The translations under genes and the position numbers were made by a program. From Bdellovibrio sp. UBA4095 (lineage in GTDB: Bacteria > Bdellovibrionota > Bdellovibrionia > Bdellovibrionales > Bdellovibrionaceae), in the NCBI GenBank assembly GCA_002381805.1, contig DFXZ01000003.1, forward strand, positions 1 to 64,000: a stretch of 64,000 bases of DNA, read 5' to 3'. Below the pieces are notes generated by a model that worked only from the letters and a program-made list of their open reading frames with translations, ran no database searches and was not told the DNA's origin. Below, in pieces: positions 42,104 to 50,784 of the stretch (position 1 is its first letter; every line of letters begins with the position of its first letter).

Positions 42104-45100
42104 CTAATGAGCGACGCGACCTTGAAACTTGTTCTCGAAAATCGAGTAGAGGATCGGTAGAACGATAAGAGTCAGCATCGTGGAAGAAATAATTCCTCCA
42201 ATAACCACCGATGCCAAAGGCCTCTGGACTTCGGCACCAACGCTTGTCGATAGCATCATTGGCAAAAAGCCAAAGATGGCAACGAGCGCGGTCATCAGTA
42301 CGGGGCGAAGACGAATCAATGTTCCCGTGACGACAAGATCCTTTCCCGTTTTTCCTTCAAGCTTGAGTTGATTGAAATAGTTCACGAGAACGACGCCGTT
42401 TAAAACGGCAATTCCCGAGAGCGCAATAAACCCAACACCTGCCGAAATGCTAAATGGCAAACCGTTCAATACGAGACTGATGACTCCTCCGACTAAAGCG
42501 AAGGGAACGCAGAGAAAGATCAAAAGGGTCTGGCCCACGCTGCCAAAGGCCGCGTAAATCATCAGTAGAACTATTATCAGTGCGATCGGAGTCAGAACCA
42601 GAAGCCTTGCGCGAGCTTCCTGAAGATTCTTAAAGTTGCCGCCCCATTGAACGTAGTAATCCTGTGGGATCTGAACGGATTTTTCCACCGCAGCTTTGGC
42701 CTCATCCACAAAACTCTCCGTATCGCGCCCACGGAGATTGATGAGAACCGCCGAACGACGGTTGGAGTCCTCGCGGTTGATGGACCCGAAGGTTTCAGAA
42801 AATTCAGCCGTCGCCAAGTTTGCCAGTGGAGTCGTGGTGTTCGTACCTACTCCGACAGGCAGGGCTCGAATAGTTTTTAGATCTGAACGTTCTTCTTCAC
42901 CCAGACGAACCACGATAGGAAACTTGCGATTTCCTTCGTAGAGGTATCCTGCCTCCTGGCCGCCGAGTGCTGTCGAAACCGTGCCGAGCACGTCCGATGT
43001 TGAAGCTCCATACTTATCAAGCTCACTTGTTTTCGGTTCAATGCGAAGAACTGGGCTAGTTCCTGCGAGATCCACTTCTACGTCGCCCGCTCCAGGAACT
43101 TTCGAGACGATTCCTTGGATTTGTTTTGCGATATCCATATTTTTCTGAAGATCAGGTCCGAAAATCTTCACTGAGACGTCGGCTCTCGTACCTTCCAGAA
43201 GTTCATTGAATCGCATCTGAATCGGTTGTGAAGCGAGGTAGTTCTGCCCAGGCAACTCTTTTTCAAGTCTCGCTACCAGGCTATTCACCAAAGACTCGTA
43301 GGTATGTCGGCCATTTTCATTCTTGGGCCACTGATCTCGGCCTTTTAGCATGATGTAAGTATCTGAAATGTTGACTCCCATGGGGTCTGTTGCCACTTCA
43401 GAAGTTCCGATCCTCGAAAATACATTTTCTACTTCCGGAAATTCACGAATGATTTTGTCGGCTTTAAGTTGGAACTCTACCGATTGATCAAGACTAATGT
43501 TCACGGGTCGGATCATGTGAAAAGCAAAAGAGCCCTCACTAAGCTGCGGAAGGAACTCCGCTCCACGAGACATGAATAAGATCACGCCAACAACGACAGA
43601 CGCAACGGCCACGCCAATCGTGGCGGCTTTCCATTGGAAGGTCTTTTCTAAAATAGGTTGATAAATCCGTCGTACCCACGCCATCAATCGCGGCTCTTTG
43701 TCCTTCACGTTACCCGCAAGGATGAAGGAGGCCAAAGCTGGTGCCGTCGTAAACGAAAGTACAAGTGCTGATGCTACGGCAATGGCGAAGGTTGCGGCCA
43801 TAGGGGAGAACATCTTCCCTTCGATTCCTACCAGTCCGAAAATAGGTAAAAATACGACTACGACGATCAACTCGCCAAACCCTGCGGCGACCCGCACTTC
43901 CACCGAAGCGTCATATACTGCCTTTTGCAGTTCTTCGCCTGTGAGCTTGCGGCCATACTTTTTCGTCAGATCGTGAACGTACCGAACGCAGTTATCAATT
44001 AGGATGACCGTTCCATCGACGATGATTCCGAAGTCAAGAGCGCCGAGACTCATCAAATTCCCAGAGATCCCGAGCGGTTTCATAATTAGAAAAGTAGCAA
44101 GGAGTGAAAGCGGGATCGTCACGGCTGTAATCAGCGCGGCTCGGACATTCCCGATGAGGAGAAATAAAATTACGATAACGAGAGTGGCACCCATCGCTAG
44201 ATTGTGCTCGACGGTACCAAGAGTCGCGTTCACGAGATCAGATCGGTTGTAAACCGTCGTCAACGTGTAACCTTCAGGAAGCGATTTGGTGATTTCTTCC
44301 ATGCGCTCTTTCACGCGTAAGGAAACAGTTCGACTGTTTTCTCCCAAGAGCATCATCACGGTGCCAAGCACGGTTTCATGGCCATTGACTGTCGCGGCTC
44401 CAGTGCGAAGCTCTTTTCCCAAGCCAATCTTTGCAATTTCTCCGAGCTTGATAACCCGAAATGAATCGAGCTGCTTAACGGGAACTTTCTCGATGTCTTT
44501 CGGAGATTTGAAAAGCCCTACGCCTTGGACCAAAAACTGTTCGGCAGTTTGCGAGATGTATCCGCCACCGACGTTTTTATTGGCGTTCTCAAGAGCCGAC
44601 GCGATTTCGTCAAAATGGATTCCGTAAGAAGCCATCTTTTTAATGTCCGGCTGAACGTGATATTGTTTTTCAAAACCACCCGTCGTGTTGATTTCGGCAA
44701 CGCCCTCGACCGTCATTAAGCGCGGCTTGATGAACCAATCCTGCATGGCTTTGACATCCATAAGTTGCTTCAGGCGCTCGTTCGGATCTGTTGATGGATT
44801 TGCTACGTCCAAAGTGTATTGATAGATTTCTCCAAGACCCGTTGAGATTGGACCCAAGCGAGCTTCAGCGCCTTTCGGAATTTCCGGCAAGACGCCTTGA
44901 AGACGCTCCGACACCATCTGTCTAGCTCGGTAAATGTCGATCCCGTCCTTGAAGACGACCGTCACTTGTGAAAGCCCAAAGCGCGTGATCGAGCGCACTT
45001 GAAGGACCCCTGCAATCCCGCGCATCGAGCTTTCAACCGGGAACGTAATCGTCCGCTCGATTTCCTCTGGTGCAAGACCCTCAATGACGGTGTTGACTTG

Positions 45101-45241
45101 AACTTGGTTATTCGTGATGTCGGGAACGGCATCAATGGGAAGACTTTGGAACGAAATGACTCCCGCAATCGCCATAACGACAGTCAGGAGTAAAACGATT
45201 CCTCGGTTATAAACTGAAAAGTGAATTATTTTGTTAATCAT
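42104..45241 (-). CDS. czcA: heavy-metal RND efflux pump (CzcA/CusA type)
   Basis: A 1045-residue inner-membrane pump of the HME-RND family, twelve transmembrane segments with two large periplasmic loops. The HME hallmark in TM4, 'DFGIIVDGTVILIDN' (about 400-414), has the Asp residues used in proton coupling. Opening 'FSVYNRGIVLLLTVVMAIAGV' and 'SIPIDAVPDITNNQVQV' are also typical. The pump expels divalent metals (Zn, Co, Cd, Ni) or Cu/Ag from the periplasm with an adaptor and TolC-type channel, here the two genes upstream. Metal specificity cannot be decided. Confidence 0.93.
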   Translation of the reverse strand: MINKIIHFSVYNRGIVLLLTVVMAIAGVISFQSLPIDAVPDITNNQVQVNTVIEGLAPEEIERTITFPVESSMRGIAGVLQVRSITRFGLSQVTVVFKDGIDIYRARQMVSERLQGVLPEIPKGAEARLGPISTGLGEIYQYTLDVANPSTDPNERLKQLMDVKAMQDWFIKPRLMTVEGVAEINTTGGFEKQYHVQPDIKKMASYGIHFDEIASALENANKNVGGGYISQTAEQFLVQGVGLFKSPKDIEKVPVKQLDSFRVIKLGEIAKIGLGKELRTGAATVNGHETVLGTVMMLLGENSRTVSLRVKERMEEITKSLPEGYTLTTVYNRSDLVNATLGTVEHNLAMGATLVIVILFLLIGNVRAALITAVTIPLSLLATFLIMKPLGISGNLMSLGALDFGIIVDGTVILIDNCVRYVHDLTKKYGRKLTGEELQKAVYDASVEVRVAAGFGELIVVVVFLPIFGLVGIEGKMFSPMAATFAIAVASALVLSFTTAPALASFILAGNVKDKEPRLMAWVRRIYQPILEKTFQWKAATIGVAVASVVVGVILFMSRGAEFLPQLSEGSFAFHMIRPVNISLDQSVEFQLKADKIIREFPEVENVFSRIGTSEVATDPMGVNISDTYIMLKGRDQWPKNENGRHTYESLVNSLVARLEKELPGQNYLASQPIQMRFNELLEGTRADVSVKIFGPDLQKNMDIAKQIQGIVSKVPGAGDVEVDLAGTSPVLRIEPKTSELDKYGASTSDVLGTVSTALGGQEAGYLYEGNRKFPIVVRLGEEERSDLKTIRALPVGVGTNTTTPLANLATAEFSETFGSINREDSNRRSAVLINLRGRDTESFVDEAKAAVEKSVQIPQDYYVQWGGNFKNLQEARARLLVLTPIALIIVLLMIYAAFGSVGQTLLIFLCVPFALVGGVISLVLNGLPFSISAGVGFIALSGIAVLNGVVLVNYFNQLKLEGKTGKDLVVTGTLIRLRPVLMTALVAIFGFLPMMLSTSVGAEVQRPLASVVIGGIISSTMLTLIVLPILYSIFENKFQGRVAH

Positions 45242-45251
45242 CTTTTATTCC

Positions 45252-45752
45252 TTAGTGCGAGTGGCCGTGGGCGACGCCGCCGGAGGCTGCAAGTTCCGCT
45301 ATCCGTAAAAATCCAAGACCGAATGTAATGACTTCATCACCTTCGCGCAGATCGTCCGAATCAACCGTCAACTCATTCCCTGACGTTTTGGTTATTTGAA
45401 AATCAATACGTTTGAAAAATCCATTTCGTCTCCGGAAGAGATTTGTTTCTTCACCCGAATGAACAAGCGCCGACTTGTTAATCACCCAGGGTCCGTCACC
45501 GCTCAGTTTCATGAACTTTAAGTCGAAGTTTTTTAATGCTTCTGCGGAAAGTTTAAAGCCGTTCCGCTCGCTGAATTCGGTGATTCCTTTATCAGGTCCG
45601 ACGTTCGCGGCTTCCTCTTCACCTTCTCCCTCGGCGTGATCGTGCCCTTTTTCATCGTGTTTTTCTTCGCCACCCTTATGGTTTTCGCTCCCAGAAGCCA
45701 AGGGACAGAAAGATAAAATTAAAACAGCGCATAGCAAGTATTTGCGAATCAT
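45252..45752 (-). CDS. His-rich mini-adaptor of the metal RND pump
   Basis: A 166-residue exported protein (signal ending ASG). After a His/Glu-rich stretch (HKGGEEKHDEKGHDHAEGEGEEE) it has a short beta domain ('VINKSALVHSGEETNLFRRRNGFFKRIDFQITKTSGNELTVDSDDLREGDEVITFGLGFLRIAELA') that resembles the membrane-proximal C-terminal part of CzcB/CusB adaptors. The long coiled-coil hairpin and lipoyl halves of a normal adaptor (about 400 residues) are missing. It overlaps the CzcC-like gene by four bases and is 10 bases before czcA, exactly the adaptor's position. I therefore infer a minimal adaptor, not a degraded gene, since the frame and ends are intact. Confidence 0.6.
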   Translation of the reverse strand: MIRKYLLCAVLILSFCPLASGSENHKGGEEKHDEKGHDHAEGEGEEEAANVGPDKGITEFSERNGFKLSAEALKNFDLKFMKLSGDGPWVINKSALVHSGEETNLFRRRNGFFKRIDFQITKTSGNELTVDSDDLREGDEVITFGLGFLRIAELAASGGVAHGHSH

Positions 45753-46981
45753 AGATTGACCTCCAGTATGGTCCCGTCGATGGCAGAGATTTCGAGCAGC
45801 GCTTCGAGCGCTTTCAATTCTCTCTCGTGTCTTGTTTTTTCGAGTTCAAAAGAAGTCCGGTGAGCTTCGATAACGAGCGCACTCGGAACCACGCCTTTTG
45901 TAAAAAGGCGGTCAGCATTGGCGTGGCGCTTTTCAATTTCTTCGTGCGATATGCTTTCTGAAAGCACCTTAAGGGCTTGTTCGTAGACGTTGTTCAATTC
46001 CTCGCGCTTAAAGGACTGCTCTTGTAGACCTAGTTGGCGTCTCGTTTCGCTGAGTTTGACCGAGGCCGCAGCCGCTGCCTTTGCTCCTCCATTTACATTA
46101 AAGAGAGGAAGAGGAAGGCTGACGTTAAATCCCATCAGGTTATTTGTTTGACCGCTTTCGGTTTGAACTTTAAGCGATGGACCTACCATCAAGGTCGGCC
46201 AGGCTTCGCTCCTTGCAACCGAAAGCTCCGCTTGAGCAGTTTTGAGTTCGGCCTGCAAAACCCGCTGTTTCGTTGAGATGCGACCGTCACTAGGAGTGTT
46301 CAACTTCGGCCAGTTCTTAGGGCTTTTGGGGAGCGCAGGCATGATCTCGTCAGCATTCAACCCGAGGTTCAATCTGAAGAAAGAATTGAGCGCAGCGATT
46401 TCATCTTGTGTACTGGATTTCTTAAGTTCGTACTCGCTTTTGGAAAGCTGAAAGACAGAGAGGGAAATTTGCTGTTCGGGCGAAAGGTTCGGCCGTTTTA
46501 CGTATTGACCCACGAGTTTTGAAAAAGTGCGGATCGCTTCTTCCGCGATCTCTTGTTCGTGGATGACCTGCCTAAGCCTATGGAGCTTTAGAAGAACCTG
46601 AGCGCGCACATTCGTTCGTGCCTCAAAGAGTTTCGCTTCTGCGACAGACACTCCGCCTTCCGCAACTGCCGTGCGGGCCGAGATTTTCCCGCCTAGTTCC
46701 ACGGGAATACCGAGAGCAATATCCGTCTCTGCGCGCTTTTCCCCCGCCGCACTCCCTTGGAAAGTTTCTGCTGAAAGCTCCGGATTTCGCCACTGGCCTG
46801 CGGCTTGAACCTGAGCCTTCGAGCGGTCAAGTTCCAGCTGGGCGCTTTGAACTTCTGGGGATCTGGCCTCTGCGCAAGCGACCAAATCCTGATATGAATT
46901 GGACACCTTGCATGCCGGTTGAGCGGACGCCTGGAGCGCAAATGCGCACATGACTGTAAATACGGTAAGGAACCATATCAT
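45749..46981 (-). CDS. czcC: TolC-family outer-membrane channel (CzcC type)
   Basis: A 410-residue outer-membrane efflux protein. Signal peptide to about residue 20, then two internally similar OEP halves with long helices ('AQLELDRSKAQVQAAGQWRNPELSAE', 'LQAELKTAQAELSVARSEAWPTLMVGPSLKV'), a proline-marked turn and a final 'TSFELEKTRHERELKALEALLEI' helix. Together with the adaptor and CzcA it would form a tripartite exporter across both membranes. Length is typical for CzcC. Confidence 0.9.
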   Translation of the reverse strand: MIWFLTVFTVMCAFALQASAQPACKVSNSYQDLVACAEARSPEVQSAQLELDRSKAQVQAAGQWRNPELSAETFQGSAAGEKRAETDIALGIPVELGGKISARTAVAEGGVSVAEAKLFEARTNVRAQVLLKLHRLRQVIHEQEIAEEAIRTFSKLVGQYVKRPNLSPEQQISLSVFQLSKSEYELKKSSTQDEIAALNSFFRLNLGLNADEIMPALPKSPKNWPKLNTPSDGRISTKQRVLQAELKTAQAELSVARSEAWPTLMVGPSLKVQTESGQTNNLMGFNVSLPLPLFNVNGGAKAAAAASVKLSETRRQLGLQEQSFKREELNNVYEQALKVLSESISHEEIEKRHANADRLFTKGVVPSALVIEAHRTSFELEKTRHERELKALEALLEISAIDGTILEVNL

Positions 46982-47091
46982 CTAAAACCTCAAATCGTTA
47001 AATGTAAGAACGGGAGATCGCCACGCGACACAGCTAGAAAACGACTATTCAGCCGATTTCAGATACTTCGACGAGCGTAAAGAAATGGAAC

Positions 47092-47454
47092 TTAAGAGTG
47101 CCGAGGAGGTCGGCGGGGCCCCTCAAGATTGGGGCTTTCAAAAAACATTTGAAAAAAGGCGTGGTTCAGCTTGAGAAGGTCAATCGCAACGAGATTGACT
47201 TCATTAGAATTAGAAACAAAGGAACAGTGTCCAAAATGACTTTGACCCAAATGACAAGGGTCTGTGCATTTCGATTGTTGTTCTTCAGGTTGAGGTGATC
47301 CGCAATTCTCGACCGTCTCAGTGTCTGAGAGCAAACTGAATACAACGGATTGGCACGCTTTAATATGCGTCGAATCACCAAAGGATTCGGCTCCGAGCGT
47401 GAGTCCGAAGATCAGGAGAAGCAGAGTTGAAGTAAAGAGTCGCAGGTTTTGCAC
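47092..47454 (-). CDS. small exported Cys/His protein at the head of the metal operon
   Basis: A 120-residue protein with a signal peptide (MQNLRLFTSTLLLLIFGLTLGAES). The mature part has six Cys (KACQSV, ENCGSP, SKCTDPC, HFGHCSF) with nearby His, so disulfides or metal binding are likely. It starts 175 bases from the divergent MerR gene and a MerR-type dyad lies between them. It is followed by the czcC-like gene after 110 bases. Function unknown. Confidence 0.6.
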   Translation of the reverse strand: MQNLRLFTSTLLLLIFGLTLGAESFGDSTHIKACQSVVFSLLSDTETVENCGSPQPEEQQSKCTDPCHLGQSHFGHCSFVSNSNEVNLVAIDLLKLNHAFFQMFFESPNLEGPRRPPRHS

Positions 47455-47587
47455 TGTTCCTAGATATTAGTCCGTATGTGTAAGAATGGCAAATAAATCC
47501 GGAGGACCGTTTCAATTTCGCAGCTTTCCCTTGCTACGTGCGCCGTTACGCGCAGCGGGATGAAGTCAGATTTTTGCATTTTTAAAA

Positions 47588-47608
47588 ACTCTGGTGTAGG
47601 TCTAGGGT
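47588..47608 (-). promoter_or_regulatory. MerR-type operator dyad
   Basis: On the minus strand ACCCTAGACCTACACCAGAGT is an imperfect dyad with half-sites like those bound by ZntR/CadR/PbrR (ACCCTA...TAGGGT type). It lies just upstream of the merR start and could control the leftward metal operon. Five of seven half-site positions agree. Confidence 0.5.
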
Positions 47609-47628
47609 TTGGATTTCAAAGGAAATTT

Positions 47629-47892
47629 ATGAAAATCGGTCAGCTGGCCAAGAAAACAGGGTTAAGCATTGATGCGATCCGGTTCTATGAAAAGAGAGGC
47701 CTTATTAAAGGGCCTCAACGTTCGCTCGGCGGATACCGGGAATTCACTGATGAGACCATTGCTGCCATCGAATTTATATCCAACTGCCGAGCTTTGGATA
47801 TTCCAATTCCTGAGATTAAAAAGCTGCTTGTTGTGCGTGCGGGCTCGGCTAAGTCCTGCCGTGAAGCTAACAAAGTGATAGACGTAGTCTAA
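47629..47892 (+). CDS. MerR-family metal regulator, truncated by repeat copy B
   Basis: About 87 residues from the ATG at 47629 (AAAGGA upstream). The DNA-binding domain is intact: 'KIGQLAKKTGLSIDAIRFYEKRGLIKGPQRSLGGYREF' with the winged HTH. The next part shows the start of the dimer helix and the Cys of ZntR/CadR-type sensors (SCREANK). At that point the frame enters repeat copy B and stops after two codons from it. Normal length is 130-145, so the dimerisation helix and the metal-binding loop are missing. It is probably not functional as a metal sensor. Confidence 0.8.
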   Translation: MKIGQLAKKTGLSIDAIRFYEKRGLIKGPQRSLGGYREFTDETIAAIEFISNCRALDIPIPEIKKLLVVRAGSAKSCREANKVIDVV

Positions 47893-48018
47893 GACATATA
47901 AAAGAGGGTTTCCTGAAACCCAATGTCTATGCTCCCAAGGGAACTACGCTCAAACTCCCCGATAATGAGTCCCTATGTTGCACTCCTCGCCCCGATAGGG
48001 GCTAACCGAGAGCTGGTA
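47887..48018. repeat. IS91-end-like repeat, copy B (132 bp)
   Basis: Full-length copy, 131 of 132 bases identical to copy D (one C/T difference in GAGTCCCTATG). It holds hairpins GGGTTTCCTGAAACCC and GCCCCGATAGGGGC. It cuts the MerR gene on its left and the gene fragment at 48002 on its right. It ends the metal module and starts the second one. Confidence 0.9.
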
Positions 48019-48385
48019 AAGCCTTATCGAAGTCCTTGTTTTGAAAAAACTTTTTCCCGCGCGCAAAGATAACGCCAGACAAATCCAATGCTGCGGAACT
48101 CGCAGGAGCCCGCACTGCCGTCGCCAAAGTGTTCAATTCGTAGTTTGCTTGTAATGTTTTATTGTCCGGCAGAACCTGAGCCACCGATTGTTGGAAATCT
48201 TTAAGTTGATAACTTAAAAGCGCCTGCTGAAATCTTTCTTTTTCTACCTGCTTTTGCAGAGCCGAAATCTTATATTCATAGACTTGTTGGCCATTGAAAT
48301 GACCCACGAAGACCGAATAAACTCCCAACAGCCCCGCCGTCAGACTTAACGCAAAGATCACAAAAAAAGAGTTCTGATTTCTCAT
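48002..48385 (-). pseudogene. N-terminal fragment of a membrane-anchored protein
   Basis: A 127-residue fragment. It begins with a transmembrane segment (FFVIFALSLTAGLLGVYSVFV) and a coiled coil (QQVYEYKISALQKQVEKERFQQALLSYQLKDF), then 'FFQNKDFDKAL', which looks like the first TPR-like helix. The last few residues (LPALG) and the stop come from repeat copy B. The rest of the gene is not in the window, so this is a remnant brought in or cut by the transposition event. The parent family cannot be named. Confidence 0.7.
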
Positions 48386-48460
48386 GCTTTTCTTATCGGC
48401 TTAAATCGAGAATAATTAAGACCGTTTCATTTTGAGACTCACAAGCTAGCCTAAGATCTG

Positions 48461-48498
48461 GAAAATAAAAAGCCCTTGTTGGAATCCATCAAGGGCTT
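48461..48498 (-). terminator. terminator of the L,D-transpeptidase gene
   Basis: Stem AAGCCCTT / AAGGGCTT (48470-48498) is followed on the minus strand by TTTTATTTTC. It lies 25-60 bases after the stop codon at 48523. Confidence 0.85.
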
Positions 48499-48522
48499 CG
48501 ATTTCACACTGAATAAGAACTA

Positions 48523-49926
48523 TTATCGAGCAGTGTAGTAGTTGTTATCTGCTGCTAAGAATTCTGGAACGCTTGTTCTGAATTCCGCTAAGCCACCAAC
48601 GATAACTCGACCGCCAGTAGCGCTATAATCCGGATGGCGATAGTTCACCAAACGACCTTCATCAACCAGGAAGTAACCACGGAAGTTCTTCTCGCCGATT
48701 TCATAACGATCTCCGGAAAGTCCTGAACTTGCTGATTGCGAAGAGTTCAAGCTCACTGGATCCGGATGCTGATCAAGATAGTAGAATCCACGCTCGATCA
48801 TGTTTCCACCTGGCGTGAAGCGAATATTGTTGCGATAGATCTCAGCAGCATCAGACGTTAAGCCATTTGTTTTATTGGCTCCATCTGTTAACAGGATCCA
48901 GCTCCACATTCCTTTTTGAGCAAACTCCTTGCGATAACGCGAAAGAGGCGCGTTTGGAGAATATGGCTCTGCAGTTGTTTCCTTTGCATAGACACGGAAA
49001 ATATCAGTGCCTACTGGAAGGATATGTCGAAGATACGCAATCGCTTGGTTTTCCACACGCGTACAACCAGCTGAACCTGGGTTCGCTAGAATATTCATCA
49101 AGAAGCCACGAGTCAGTTGAATCGTTCTGTCTTGATCTTTACCCCAGCCGATTGTTCCGTGAATCCATTGATAGTCCATAGATTCAGCAGGTTGAAGTTT
49201 CGCTGCATACCAACCAAAAGCTCCATAGACAGTGGAGTTGCCTTGAGAATCTTTTGTTGTCCAGCTTCTTGCTGCAGTGATGTTAGACATTCCGCGAATC
49301 AAAGGCTGAGGAATAGATTCTATCTTCTGTCCAGCTGTGTACCAAGGAGGATAGTGACCTTTCACATCAGAGTAAAATTTAACCCACTCTGTGATTTTCG
49401 CATGGCCAACACGCGTTTTGAAAGCATGAGGATTGCTGCCGTTACCAACTTCAGGTCTTCCAACAACCATATCTGTTTCGAAGATCATTCGATGCGGGCA
49501 ACCCGGAGAAGTTACACAACGTTCGTAAACGCGAGTTTTCTCGGTCGCAATATTTTGAATGACAAAATATTTACCTCGCTCTGCGACTTGTTCCTTCAGA
49601 CTGATATAGTCTTTTGAAACATAAAGCCGTTCATCGCTCGGTTTAATTGACGAAGAACGCAGAACCTTAATAAGAACCAAAGGCGTTGAATCACCTAAGC
49701 GATTTACTAATAAGATTTGATCATTCTGAAATAATCGTCCCACCACATTTTTTGCACTCGTAGATTCAGAGCTACGTACATTCACACCTGAACCGGTGAT
49801 ATAGTACTTCTCCCCTTCTACTAGGTTGCGTTTTTCAAGAGCGCTCGCCTGATACGATACGATAAATGAGAGCGCTAAAGAAAGAAGCCCCAAGTGCCTC
49901 ATTCCGTTTGAACCAATAACTTTCAT
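48523..49926 (-). CDS. L,D-transpeptidase (YkuD) with SH3-like domain
   Basis: A 467-residue exported enzyme. Signal peptide to about residue 29. A bacterial SH3-like domain follows (about 38-115, 'YYITGSGVNVRSSESTSAKNVVGRLF'). The YkuD domain has 'HGTIGW' with the conserved His and the catalytic motif 'NPGSAGCTRVENQAIAYL' with Ser-x-Gly-Cys (Cys about 290). The enzyme forms 3-3 cross-links in peptidoglycan or attaches proteins to it. It is a complete gene with its own terminator, carried in the second module. Such enzymes are abundant in Bdellovibrio-type predators, which remodel walls. Whether it came from the host chromosome is not known. Confidence 0.87.
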   Translation of the reverse strand: MKVIGSNGMRHLGLLSLALSFIVSYQASALEKRNLVEGEKYYITGSGVNVRSSESTSAKNVVGRLFQNDQILLVNRLGDSTPLVLIKVLRSSSIKPSDERLYVSKDYISLKEQVAERGKYFVIQNIATEKTRVYERCVTSPGCPHRMIFETDMVVGRPEVGNGSNPHAFKTRVGHAKITEWVKFYSDVKGHYPPWYTAGQKIESIPQPLIRGMSNITAARSWTTKDSQGNSTVYGAFGWYAAKLQPAESMDYQWIHGTIGWGKDQDRTIQLTRGFLMNILANPGSAGCTRVENQAIAYLRHILPVGTDIFRVYAKETTAEPYSPNAPLSRYRKEFAQKGMWSWILLTDGANKTNGLTSDAAEIYRNNIRFTPGGNMIERGFYYLDQHPDPVSLNSSQSASSGLSGDRYEIGEKNFRGYFLVDEGRLVNYRHPDYSATGGRVIVGGLAEFRTSVPEFLAADNNYYTAR

Positions 49927-50073
49927 TAGGTTAACCTCCGTTAAGCAGTACGTTTGTACCTCACGGAAGACTATCCGAGCAAATTTTCTGTTCGACTGGG
50001 CCTCGCCGCTGAAATAAAGACTGAAGTGTCTAAACCTTGTTCACAACTGTAGAGCTAAAAACCTTGAAAAGTC

Positions 50074-50301
50074 CTATCCAAGGGGCGTGGCGAGACGCTC
50101 TGAAGTATTTACAGTATTAAACTCGGGTCGATCTTTAATTAAACACCAGCCACTCAGACCACTTTTCCAGACATAGCGGTAGACGGAAAGCTGATTGTTT
50201 TCGATCTGCCCAATAATTTCCTTCGTCGAAAAGGGACCCTCTTGCATAGAACCACCACTTTCCGGAGTTGGCGACAGTAATATCCAGATCTTTTCATCCA
50301 C
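50074..50301 (-). pseudogene. C-terminal fragment of a GYF_2-domain protein
   Basis: About 75 residues from a GTG next to repeat copy C. The pattern 'EGPFSTKEIIGQIENNQLSVYRYVWKSGLSGWCLIKDRPEF' matches the GYF_2 domain (protein-interaction, often in membrane proteins). In-frame codons upstream (ending '...PAPS') run to a stop inside the repeat, so the original 5' part was cut away. No ribosome site is present. I regard it as a remnant, though it may be expressed from the repeat. Confidence 0.65.
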
Positions 50302-50317
50302 TGACGGCGCGGGACTA

Positions 50318-50492
50318 GTCTAAGACATATAAAAGAGGGTTTCCTGAAACCCAATGTCTATGCTCCCAAGGGAAAAAGAGGGTTTCCTGAAACCCAATGT
50401 CTATGCTCCCAAGGGAACTACGCTCAAACTCCCCGATAATGAGTCCTTATGTTGCACTCCTCGCCCCGATAGGGGCTAACCGAGAGCTGGTA
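50318..50492. repeat. IS91-end-like repeat, copy C (175 bp, with internal duplication)
   Basis: Same 132-bp unit as copies B and D, but a 43-base segment (AAAGAGGGTTTCC ... CCCAAGGGA, first at 50332, again at 50375) is present twice. It borders the GYF_2 fragment on the left and the duplicated small-gene segment on the right. Confidence 0.9.
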
Positions 50493-50493
50493 A

Positions 50494-50760
50494 AGAACGA
50501 CCGCCATCACCGCCGTCCATAGACTCGAAAAACAAAAAGGACTACGCTAGGAGTTTTTTATGCCGCGTTTCATTCAATGGATTATTTCGGCCTGCCTCAC
50601 TGCTGGGGTGGGCTCTGCCCTGATCTCACAAACATTTGAGATGGCGAAAGCTGCCGTGGATGCTCACCAGCATCATCAAATGAGTTATTCTAAATTTACA
50701 AAGGCTATGGTGAAACCGCGCCAGCAAAACTCTCTCGTCGCGAGTAGAGCTAAGAAATAG
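50494..50760 (+). repeat. 267-bp segment duplicated at 54867-55131
   Basis: From AGAACGACCGCC onward the sequence is closely similar to 54867-55131, including the small gene. It begins within two bases of the right end of repeat copy C, as if copied from the other place and joined to the repeat. Confidence 0.8.
50560..50760 (+). CDS. small membrane-anchored protein of unknown function
   Basis: A 66-residue protein with a hydrophobic N-terminal segment (RFIQWIISACLTAGVGSALI) and a basic C-terminus with two His pairs (DAHQHHQMSYSKF). A TAGGAG site precedes the ATG. A paralogous copy at 54935 is frameshifted, so this is the intact version. It lies between repeat copy C and the lipoprotein gene at 50785, which runs the other way. 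No family is known to me. Confidence 0.55.
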   Translation: MPRFIQWIISACLTAGVGSALISQTFEMAKAAVDAHQHHQMSYSKFTKAMVKPRQQNSLVASRAKK

Positions 50761-50784
50761 CTGTTGATCTTTCCAGTGAGCCCT

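Noticed and set aside
48002..48385. Treating the fragment as a complete small membrane protein
   Set aside because: Its last residues and stop are repeat sequence, so the natural end is missing.
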